Shown here in pieces: positions 23,790 through 29,746 of a stretch of 29,746 bases of DNA. The DNA is taken from NCBI GenBank assembly GCA_017483985.1, contig JAFUUB010000074.1:1-29746 (forward strand), written 5' to 3'. Under the pieces are notes generated by a model, which saw only the letters and a program-made list of their open reading frames with translations, had not been told where the DNA came from and made no database searches. Made by a program: the position numbers and the translations under genes. Origin of the DNA: Bacteroidales bacterium. Lineage in GTDB: Bacteria > Bacteroidota > Bacteroidia > Bacteroidales > UBA932. The stretch's first letter is position 1; the number at the start of each line of letters is the position of its first letter.

Positions 23790-24650
23790 ATGAATAAACG
23801 AGTAGTCATTACGGGTATGGGAGTCATCTCCTCCGTAGGAAACGACGTTGAAACTTTCTGGAAAAACCTCAAGGACGGAGTCTGCGGCATCGAACTGATC
23901 GACAACTTCCCGACAGACAACCTCCCCGTCAAGATTGCCGGCAAGATCAAGAATTTCAACGCGGAAGAATATGGCATGGACAAGCCGTTCATCCGCAAGC
24001 AGGACCTGTTCACGCAGTATGGCATGGCTGCCGCCTGGCAGGCCATGGCCGACTCCGGCCTCCATACCGAAGGTGAGGGACAGAACATCGATCCGTTCCG
24101 CCTGGGTGTCTACGTAGGCTCCGGCATCGGCGGTTTCGAGGTCCAGTACCGCGAGACAGCCAAGATGATCGAGGATCCGTCCGGCCGCTGGATTTCCCCG
24201 CTCTTCATCCCGACGATGATCTCCAACATCACGGCGGGCAACATCGCCATCAAGCACAATGCGAAAGGTCCCTGCCTCGATATCGTGACCGCCTGCGCGA
24301 CTTCTTCCCACTGCCTCGGCGAGGCGTTCCGCGCCATCCGTCACGGCTACGCAGACGCCATCATTGCCGGTGGTTGCGAGAATGCGACCATTCCGCTGGG
24401 TATCGCAGGCTTCGCCAATGCGAAGGCCCTGTCCCGCGCGGAAGACCCGAAATACGCCTCCCTGCCGTTCAACAAGAACCGTCAGGGCTTCGTCATGGGT
24501 GACGGCGCCGGTATCCTCATCCTCGAGGAGCTCGAACACGCCAAGGCCCGCGGCGCCAAGATCTACGGCGAGATCGTCGGTTACGGCAATACCTGCGACG
24601 CCTACCACGCCACTGCCCCGCGTCCGGACGGAACGACCCAGGCCGAGTGA
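23790..24650 (+). CDS. fabF: 3-oxoacyl-ACP synthase II (KAS II), N-terminal part, ended by in-frame TGA
   Basis: 286 codons that encode the N-terminal two thirds of a FabF-type condensing enzyme. The family opening RVVITGMGVISSVGNDVETFW and the nucleophile Cys169 in VTACATSS are intact. Translation stops at TGA 24648-24650. The next codon is ATG in the same frame, and the missing third of the enzyme continues without any gap. The two catalytic His residues lie beyond the stop, so this fragment alone cannot condense acyl chains. The flanking coding sequence shows no other damage, which suggests a recent nonsense change, a sequencing or assembly error, or (less likely) recoding. The alignment column is normally Ala or another small residue before Met. 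Confidence 0.85.
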   Translation: MNKRVVITGMGVISSVGNDVETFWKNLKDGVCGIELIDNFPTDNLPVKIAGKIKNFNAEEYGMDKPFIRKQDLFTQYGMAAAWQAMADSGLHTEGEGQNIDPFRLGVYVGSGIGGFEVQYRETAKMIEDPSGRWISPLFIPTMISNITAGNIAIKHNAKGPCLDIVTACATSSHCLGEAFRAIRHGYADAIIAGGCENATIPLGIAGFANAKALSRAEDPKYASLPFNKNRQGFVMGDGAGILILEELEHAKARGAKIYGEIVGYGNTCDAYHATAPRPDGTTQAE

Positions 24651-25049
24651 ATGAAGCTCGCCCTGAAGGAGGCCGGATTCGATGAGCAGAAAGACAACCT
24701 GTACATCAACGCACACGGAACGGGCACGCACCTGAACGATCTGACCGAGACCGTGGCGTACAAGATCGCCCTCGGCGACTATGCCTACAAGGCCCACATC
24801 TCCTCGATCAAGTCCATGACGGGTCACATGTTCGGTGCCGCCGGTGCCGCCGAAGCCATCGCCACCATCCTGGCGCTGCGCGAAGGTGTCATCCCGCCGA
24901 CCATCAACCTCGACTGCCCGGATCCGGAGTGCGACCTGGATTACACCCCGAACGTCGCCCTCAAGAGCGACATCACCCTCGGCATCTCCGATTCCCTGGG
25001 CTTCGGCGGTCACAATGCCTGCGTAGCATTCCGCCCGTTCAAAGACTAA
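24651..25049 (+). CDS. fabF: 3-oxoacyl-ACP synthase II (KAS II), C-terminal part
   Basis: 132 codons in the same frame as the preceding fragment, beginning [13 protein letters not shown]. It carries both catalytic histidines of the KAS triad: His22 in NAHGTGT and His59 in [15 protein letters not shown]. These correspond to 309 and 346 of the joined protein, next to E. coli FabF 303 and 340. It ends with the typical [13 protein letters not shown]. The TGA-ATG junction could allow re-initiation, but there is no separate known domain boundary here and the fragment lacks the nucleophile. I take it as the second half of one fabF gene rather than an independent gene. Confidence 0.8.
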   Translation: MKLALKEAGFDEQKDNLYINAHGTGTHLNDLTETVAYKIALGDYAYKAHISSIKSMTGHMFGAAGAAEAIATILALREGVIPPTINLDCPDPECDLDYTPNVALKSDITLGISDSLGFGGHNACVAFRPFKD

Positions 25050-25070
25050 ACCAACATAAAACCGTGTACC

Positions 25071-25502
25071 ATGACCGAACTGAGCATTGAAGACATCAAA
25101 GGCTTCCTTCCCCATCGGGAGCCCATGCTGCTGATTGAGAAAGCCTACATCGACGAAAACGGACTCGCCCACTCCGAGTATCGGATCAAAGAGGACGAGT
25201 TCTTCACCCGCGGCCACTTCCCCGGCAACCCGATCGTTCCGGGCGTGATTCTGTGCGAGATCATGGCGCAGAGCTGCGCCATCCTGGTCAAGGATGAGAT
25301 CCCCGGGCACATCACCCTGTATGCCGGACTGAACAACGTCCGCTTCAAGGGTGTGGTGAAGCCGGGTGACGTCTGCCACGTGACGGCTTCCCTGGACAAC
25401 CGCCGGGGCCAGCTGTTCTTCTGCAGCGCCAAGCTGGAAGTGAACGGCAAACTCTGCTGCAAGGGTGAGCCTTCCTTCGCCCTTGTGCCGATCGAGCAGT
25501 AG
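25071..25502 (+). CDS. fabZ: 3-hydroxyacyl-ACP dehydratase
   Basis: A 143-residue hot-dog-fold dehydratase. The active-site dyad is His49 in RGHFPGNPIVPGV and Glu63 in CEIMAQ, the same numbering as in Pseudomonas FabZ, with PHREPMLLIEK near the N-terminus. It removes water from 3-hydroxyacyl-ACP in each elongation round. It follows fabF by 21 bases and completes a fabH-fabF-fabZ cluster for fatty acid elongation. A large structured inverted repeat begins 4 bases after its stop. Confidence 0.93.
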   Translation: MTELSIEDIKGFLPHREPMLLIEKAYIDENGLAHSEYRIKEDEFFTRGHFPGNPIVPGVILCEIMAQSCAILVKDEIPGHITLYAGLNNVRFKGVVKPGDVCHVTASLDNRRGQLFFCSAKLEVNGKLCCKGEPSFALVPIEQ

Positions 25503-25506
25503 AAAG

Positions 25507-25688
25507 ATTGCTAAATAGAGGCTTCCCCCTCAGACGATCCTCCCCACTATCGTGGGTCCCCTCCCTTTTAAGACCAAAGGTCTTTTCCTCCTTTGGTCTC
25601 GGGAAAAAGAAATCTTTCTTTTTCCACTCGACTTTGCGTCGGTTCGGGAGCCAATGTCGTCTTGAGGGGGAAGCCTCTATTTAGCAAT
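25507..25688. repeat. 182-bp multi-hairpin inverted repeat between fabZ and queF
   Basis: Perfect 26-bp outer arms: 25507-25532, beginning ATTGCTAAATAGAGG, and 25663-25688. With a one-base bulge they extend by about five pairs. The interior holds separate hairpins: CCCAC/GTGGG (25543-25556), a 10-bp AGACCAAAGG/CCTTTGGTCT (25571-25599), a 10-11-bp GGAAAAAGAA/TTCTTTTTCC (25602-25625) and a weak CGAC/GTCG (25629-25641). It may act as a bidirectional terminator for the convergent fabZ and queF units. The cloverleaf-like design is more elaborate than a terminator needs. Confidence 0.8.
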
Positions 25689-25700
25689 GTCGATTGAGCT

Positions 25701-26156
25701 TTACGCGTGCGAAGCAAAACGCTGCTCGGCGAGTTTTTCCCATTTGGTGCCGGGACGGCCGTAATTGGCGTACGGATAGATACTGATGCCGCCGCGGGGC
25801 GTGAAGAAGCCGGTCACCTCGATATACTTGGGATCCATCAGCTTGATCAGGTCCTTCATGATCGTGTTGACGACGTCTTCGTGGAAATCACCGTGGCTGC
25901 GGAAACTGAACAGATAGAGTTTCAGGCTCTTGCTCTCGACCATACGCACGTCGGGAACGTAGGAGATGCGGAGCTCCGCGAAGTCCGGCTGACCGGTGAT
26001 CGGGCAGAGCGTCGTGAATTCCGGGCAGTTGAAACGGACCCAGTAATCGTTGTCTTTGTGGGCATTTTCAAAGGTCTCGAGCACCTCGGGCGCATAGTTC
26101 TCGCTGTACTTCACCTTCGTGCCCAGCGCCTGCAATTCGTCTTTCTTGCGGTCCAT
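25701..26156 (-). CDS. queF: NADPH-dependent 7-cyano-7-deazaguanine (preQ0) reductase
   Basis: A 151-residue single-domain (B. subtilis-type) QueF of the tunnelling fold. It reduces the nitrile of preQ0 to preQ1 in queuosine biosynthesis. The catalytic Cys51 and Asp58 are in [20 protein letters not shown], and the QueF motif ESKSLKLY (Glu74) is complete. The ATG at 26156 lies two bases after the prfA stop. In-frame sequence further upstream belongs to prfA in another frame. It is the last gene of the GNAT-like, prfA, queF unit. Confidence 0.94.
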   Translation of the reverse strand: MDRKKDELQALGTKVKYSENYAPEVLETFENAHKDNDYWVRFNCPEFTTLCPITGQPDFAELRISYVPDVRMVESKSLKLYLFSFRSHGDFHEDVVNTIMKDLIKLMDPKYIEVTGFFTPRGGISIYPYANYGRPGTKWEKLAEQRFASHA

Positions 26157-26158
26157 GG

Positions 26159-27256
26159 CTATTCCTCCCCTGCTTCCTTGAGCCGCTCGGCGTTCTCGGC
26201 GATCGTCAACTGGTCGATGCATTCCTGGATGTCTCCGTCCATGAAGACGGGCAGGTTGTACATGGACCAACCGATACGGTGGTCGGTGACACGGCCTTGC
26301 GGATAATTGTACGTACGGATCTTGGCGGAACGGTCGCCGGTCGAGACCATGGTCTTGCGCTTGGCGGCGATGCCGTCGAGGTATTTCTGGTGCTCCATGT
26401 TGTAGAGGCGGGTACGGAGCTCTTCCATGGCGCGGTCGAGGTTCTTGAGCTGGGAGCGCTCTTCCTGGCACTGGACGACGATGCCGGACGGGATATGGGT
26501 CAGGCGGACAGCGGAATAGGTCGTGTTGACGCCCTGGCCGCCCGGACCGGAGGCGCAGAAGAGGTCCTTGCGGATGTCGGCCGGATTGAGTTCGATGTCG
26601 AATTCGCCGGCTTCCGGGAACACGGCCACCGAGGCCGCCGAAGTCTGAATACGGCCCTGGGTCTCAGTCTGCGGGACACGCTGCACGCGGTGGACGCCGG
26701 ATTCGTATTTCATGATGCCGTAGACACCCTCGTTGGCGCTGGAGAGTTTGAAGACGATCTGCTTGTAGCCGCCGGAAGTACCCGGTGACTGGTCGGTGAT
26801 CTCCAGTTTCCAGCCGCGGCTCTCCGCGTATTTGCTGTACATGCGGAAAAGGTCGCCGGCGAAGATGGCGGCTTCGTCGCCGCCGGTGCCGCCGCGGATT
26901 TCGACCATGGCATTCTTGCTGTCGTCGGGATCGGCCGGGATCAGCAGGAGTTTGATGTTCTGCTCCATGTCCGGGATCTTCGGTTCAATGTCCGCGATGA
27001 CCTCCCGGGCCATTTCCCGCAGGTCCTCGTCTTTCTCGTTGACCAGGATATCCTTGGCGGAAGTCAGTTCATCGAGCATGGTCTTGTATTCCTGACCGGC
27101 TTTGATGATCGGCTGAAGTTCCTTGTAGTCCTTGTTGAGCTGGACATACTTCTTCATGTCGCCCATCACCTCGGGATCGGCGAGTTGGTCCTGCAGCTTC
27201 TGGAACTTGTCCTGCAGGCTCATCACTTTTTCCAACAATGTATTCTTTTCTGCCAT
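26159..27256 (-). CDS. prfA: Peptide chain release factor 1
   Basis: A 365-residue class I release factor. The GGQ motif that triggers peptidyl-tRNA hydrolysis is at 239-241 ([12 protein letters not shown]). The codon-reading PxT motif reads PQT (195-197, in [10 protein letters not shown]), which marks RF1 (UAG/UAA) rather than RF2 with SPF. Domain 1 is the expected N-terminal coiled region. It lies 6 bases after the GNAT-like gene and 2 bases before queF. RF1 does not read UGA, so it does not bear on the TGA in fabF. Confidence 0.95.
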   Translation of the reverse strand: MAEKNTLLEKVMSLQDKFQKLQDQLADPEVMGDMKKYVQLNKDYKELQPIIKAGQEYKTMLDELTSAKDILVNEKDEDLREMAREVIADIEPKIPDMEQNIKLLLIPADPDDSKNAMVEIRGGTGGDEAAIFAGDLFRMYSKYAESRGWKLEITDQSPGTSGGYKQIVFKLSSANEGVYGIMKYESGVHRVQRVPQTETQGRIQTSAASVAVFPEAGEFDIELNPADIRKDLFCASGPGGQGVNTTYSAVRLTHIPSGIVVQCQEERSQLKNLDRAMEELRTRLYNMEHQKYLDGIAAKRKTMVSTGDRSAKIRTYNYPQGRVTDHRIGWSMYNLPVFMDGDIQECIDQLTIAENAERLKEAGEE

Positions 27257-27262
27257 AAAAGC

Positions 27263-28390
27263 TTATTTTTCAATGTTTTTCAAATAGCAGCGACGCCGCA
27301 TGTACAGCTCGCTCTCATATTTGGCCCACACGTTGACCGCAGCCCCGTTGGACTCGATCTGCGGGTTGGCGATCGCCCAGCGTACCCCCTCGGCCTTGTA
27401 CTTGACCGACATGCTCTGGTGGTAGATGGCCGAAACCCCCTTGTTCTGCCAGGCGGGCACGGCACCGTTGAGCATCAGGTCGACCGTGTCGTTCTTGTAC
27501 AGGGCCTTCAGAAGGTGGAACCATCCGAAGGGGAACAGGTGTCCCTTCGCCTTCTGCAAGGCCTTTGAAATGCTCGGGAACGTGATCCCGAAGGCGACCA
27601 GTTCATCCTTTTCATCCAGGATGATGGAACTGGCCTTGTCGCTGAGGAAGCGCATGACGGAGGAGGCTTCTTCTTCGATTTCTTCATCCGTAAAAGGGAT
27701 GAAGTTGTAGACCGAAGAGGCGAAACTCTCGTTGTAAACCTTGAAGAAGTACCGGACTTTCTCCGGGTCGTTCTTCATCTGGTCGATGCTGCCTTCGTGC
27801 AGGTTGTACCGCTCTTTCAGCAAGCCGGCCATGCGTTCCATCTTTTCCGTCGTCCCCTGGTCGGCCGGCATCTTGTACTGCAGCCAGTCGCATTCCTTGG
27901 CATAGCCCAGTTTGCGGACCAGGTCATTGTAGTACGGATAGTTGTACAGGCAGTTGAACGGCGGGATGTTTTCGAATCCCTCCACCAGCATGCCCTGCTT
28001 GCCCAGGGTATTGTAGTAGAGCGGACCATGGATCTCCGTCATTCCCTGCTCCCTGGCCCAGTCCTCCGCCGTCCCGAGCAGGAGCCGGGCGACCTCCAGG
28101 TCGTTGATGGTGTCGAACCATCCGAAACGGGCGCGTTTCTTTCCGTACAATTCGTTGTACCGCGGATTGATCATGCCACAGATCCGTCCGACCACCTTCT
28201 TTCCGTCGAGGACCATCCACATCTTCCGGGTGCAGTACTTCAGGGTCGAGACCTTGGTCAGGGAATGGATCTGGTCACCATGAAGTGCGGGTACATATTG
28301 CGGGCAGTCCCGGTACAACTGATCGGGAAAGCGGACGAATCTGTGGAGGTCACGTCGCGAGGTTACTTCGACGACCTTGTATTGTGGCAT
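27263..28390 (-). CDS. GNAT-like conserved protein of unknown substrate
   Basis: A 375-residue soluble protein of a Bacteroidota family with the look of tandem GNAT acetyltransferase folds. The first half has KKVVGRICGMINPRYNE (a strand pair) and RFGWFDTINDLEVARLLLGTAEDWAREQGMTEIHGPL, a GNAT-like 'F.E..A..L...A..W....G...I.GP' pattern. The second half repeats a similar order up to GVSAIYHQSMSVKYKAEGVRWAIANPQIESN. No acyl-CoA motif is clear enough to assign a substrate. ATG 28390 is supported by a TATCTTTG box 28 bases upstream. The longer in-frame ORF starts inside the 51-bp repeats and is spurious. Confidence 0.8.
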   Translation of the reverse strand: MPQYKVVEVTSRRDLHRFVRFPDQLYRDCPQYVPALHGDQIHSLTKVSTLKYCTRKMWMVLDGKKVVGRICGMINPRYNELYGKKRARFGWFDTINDLEVARLLLGTAEDWAREQGMTEIHGPLYYNTLGKQGMLVEGFENIPPFNCLYNYPYYNDLVRKLGYAKECDWLQYKMPADQGTTEKMERMAGLLKERYNLHEGSIDQMKNDPEKVRYFFKVYNESFASSVYNFIPFTDEEIEEEASSVMRFLSDKASSIILDEKDELVAFGITFPSISKALQKAKGHLFPFGWFHLLKALYKNDTVDLMLNGAVPAWQNKGVSAIYHQSMSVKYKAEGVRWAIANPQIESNGAAVNVWAKYESELYMRRRCYLKNIEK

Positions 28391-28418
28391 AATGGAGGGC
28401 GGTTTATCGTACAACCTG

Positions 28419-28426
28419 CAAAGATA
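28419..28426 (-). promoter_or_regulatory. -7 box (TATCTTTG) of the GNAT-like/prfA/queF operon
   Basis: TATCTTTG on the minus strand with GTTG about 20 bases upstream. It sits between the repeats and ATG 28390, and so fixes the gene start. Confidence 0.5.
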
Positions 28427-28470
28427 CGAAATTTCCCGGCTTTCCGCAACGTCCATGGTCTTGGCCTGCC

Positions 28471-28594
28471 ACTTCGTGCCCGGGAGCACTGGGAGGTTGG
28501 CGGCGGGAACGGAATCGGCGCTTTTTGTGCCCGACAGCACCAGGGAGGAGGTGGCGGGAACGGGATCGGCGCTTTTTGTGCCCGGGAGGCTATC
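28471..28594. repeat. 51-bp-period tandem repeats downstream of the second RAYT-like gene
   Basis: Two full periods plus a partial one, with a constant spacing of 51 bases (GTGC at 28476, 28527 and 28578). The core is GGCGGGAACGG(A/G)ATCGGCG followed by CTTTTTGTGCCCG. Each unit holds a small hairpin GTGC-CCGnnA-GCAC (28476-28489, 28527-28540). In the last unit the right arm is replaced by GGCT, and the stop codon of the RAYT-like gene (28590-28592 on the minus strand) lies exactly there. Confidence 0.85.
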
Positions 28595-29495
28595 TTGGAA
28601 CCGGATATAAGTCGTTCACAAAGGACAAAGGGAGAGAAAGAACTTGTGAAATCTGTTTATTGTTGGAGGAAAGCTGATATTTCATCTTTTTCGCGGCATC
28701 CAGGCGCTGCTGTTGTGTCAGCTGACGCAACGGTTTATCATACCACTCACTGACAATCTTTACGACTTCTTCATTGGGAAGCAGTATACGTTCTCCGATT
28801 TGACGAGCAACTTCCATGTCCGCTTCCCCATGGCGACTCAGCATAGAGAAGTATTGATGGGCAGATTGAAAGAAGGATTCCATCCGATGATAGTCAACAT
28901 AAGTGCTACGCAAGATCAAACCATCTTTCACACGATAGCAACCTGGTAAATCCGTCTGATGGGAATGACAGAGACTCCGCTTTTCGCGAACGGTTAATTC
29001 GTCCCAAGAGACACCAGGATCATTCAGCCAAAGATTATTGTTAAAAAACAAGTTCCCAGAGCTCCATTTGTATCCCCCGGGAGTAGCATCGGCGCGTGCG
29101 ACATATGCGTTCCGATCAGTATAACAAGCAGCACGGCGGATTTCTTGCAAAGTGCGTAGTCTCAAGAATTGGATATCCCATTCAGATGGAATGGCATGTC
29201 CGATACGATGTTGCATCCGAATGACTTCCCTTCGGTAACGGGAGCTGACAACATCAACTTGCGATCCTTCCAGAATTGCATGCATATGGTTATTCATCAT
29301 GGTCTCATCCAAGCACTTGACATCTGTCCCAGCCAAAGCAATGGGTAGGATATTCGAGCCCTGGATAAACTCTTCATCGTTTGTGTACATGAGCCAAGGC
29401 CATTGGGACGTAGTCATCAGGTAGTATGGGCCACCACTATTGAAAGCAGCTTCACACGTTCGCTCTCGCTCCCAGTATTCTTTCACTCCAGCCAT
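28590..29495 (-). CDS. Divergent RAYT-like Y1 (HUH) single-strand transposase-family protein
   Basis: A 301-residue protein. The HUH pair is His70 and His72 in MMNNHMHAILEG, a good match to 'MpNHvHlil'. A candidate catalytic Tyr131 lies 61 residues later in RNAYVARADATPGGYKWSS, matching 'YI.rNPv.a...Y.WSS'. The C-terminus (about 255-301) contains a helix-turn-helix-like stretch, NNKQISQVLSLPLSFVNDLY. The HUH-to-Tyr spacing is almost the same as in the RAYT-like gene at 1522-2427 (60), although the sequences are otherwise very different. The start is ATG 29495; the in-frame extension begins in the repeat and is spurious. The gene is AT-richer than its surroundings and bracketed by its own repeats. 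Confidence 0.78.
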   Translation of the reverse strand: MAGVKEYWERERTCEAAFNSGGPYYLMTTSQWPWLMYTNDEEFIQGSNILPIALAGTDVKCLDETMMNNHMHAILEGSQVDVVSSRYRREVIRMQHRIGHAIPSEWDIQFLRLRTLQEIRRAACYTDRNAYVARADATPGGYKWSSGNLFFNNNLWLNDPGVSWDELTVREKRSLCHSHQTDLPGCYRVKDGLILRSTYVDYHRMESFFQSAHQYFSMLSRHGEADMEVARQIGERILLPNEEVVKIVSEWYDKPLRQLTQQQRLDAAKKMKYQLSSNNKQISQVLSLPLSFVNDLYPVPR

Positions 29496-29564
29496 ACTTG
29501 ATCTTTTTCTCCAAAGAAAACAAGAGTTATCGGTTTTATAAAAAAGAAACGGATAATAATGCTG

Positions 29565-29606
29565 GGCGGGAACGGAATCGGCGCTTTTTGTGCCCGATAG
29601 CACCGG
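29565..29606. repeat. Copy of the 51-bp repeat core upstream of the second RAYT-like gene
   Basis: GGCGGGAACGGAATCGGCG followed by CTTTTTGTGCCCGATAGCACCGG, in the same orientation as the units at 28471-28594. It holds the intact hairpin GTGC-CCGATA-GCAC (29590-29603). It lies 70 bases upstream of the gene's ATG. Confidence 0.85.
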
Positions 29607-29627
29607 AATGAAGGCAGGCTGTCGCTT

Positions 29628-29746
29628 CGCGCCGGCAGGGCCGCTTCGCGCTGATGCGCTCGCGGGTTCCTGACTTCGGCGCTATGACCACTGCTGAAGA
29701 ACGCAGCGCCCGCGCCGGCAGGATGCCGCTTCGCGCTGACGCGCTC
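29628..29746. repeat. GC-rich direct repeat cut by the window edge
   Basis: A unit beginning CGCGCCGGCAGG and ending GCTTCGCGCTGA(T/C)GCGCTC occurs at 29628-29661 and 29711-29746, 83 bases apart. I see no gene from 29607 to the window end. The array probably continues beyond the window. Confidence 0.6.

Noticed and set aside
24648..24650. TGA in fabF as selenocysteine or as a lineage-wide reassigned codon
   Set aside because: The position is not catalytic, I see no convincing SECIS-like hairpin just downstream, and conserved regions of the other genes in the window have no internal TGA.

Overview
The window reads as chromosomal DNA of a GC-rich member of the Bacteroidales (Bacteroidota). The main grounds are repeated TAnnTTTG promoter elements, which are the phylum's -7 box, and lineage-typical proteins: DUF4831 and DUF4293 proteins, Bacteroidota-type POT transporters, a membrane-anchored LytTR regulator and a type III nucleoside-phosphorylase/prfA/queF housekeeping set. 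A gut or rumen commensal is a reasonable guess, but that is inference. Coding density is high. AT-richer stretches coincide with two transposase-like genes and their repeats.

Layout. 121-1122 (-) is a secreted GH5 glycosidase. 1246-2535 is a self-contained module: a Y1/HUH transposase-like gene of the RAYT type bracketed by two ~108-bp dyad-symmetric elements, followed by a short 22-bp tandem array. 2614-6121 (-) holds a small Cys protein and two tandem POT peptide transporters. 6209-9591 (+) holds a lipid A-type acyltransferase, a DUF4831 protein and a PepD dipeptidase. A third, solitary copy of the dyad element lies at 9612-9717. 9806-18676 (+) is a long co-directional run: LMW tyrosine phosphatase, zeta-toxin-like kinase, TldD, TldE/PmbA, SlyD, GT2 glycosyltransferase, TrkA and an ABC-F ATPase. 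A repeat-rich double terminator separates it from pgi (-). Then follow a nucleoside phosphorylase (-), DUF4293 (+), a LytTR membrane protein (-), and the fatty-acid genes fabH, fabF and fabZ (+), in which fabF is broken by an in-frame TGA. A 182-bp multi-hairpin inverted repeat separates fabZ from the convergent operon GNAT-like gene, prfA, queF (-). The window closes with a second, divergent RAYT-type gene (28590-29495, -) bracketed by its own, unrelated 51-bp-period repeats, and then another GC-rich repeat cut by the window edge.

The most notable signal is the presence of two independent RAYT-like genes, both 301 codons long, each flanked on both sides by its own hairpin repeat family. In both cases the downstream repeat lies directly at the stop codon. 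One family has a solo copy elsewhere in the window. This looks like the REP/REPIN-RAYT system of Proteobacteria, here in Bacteroidota and with different repeat sequences and arrangement.
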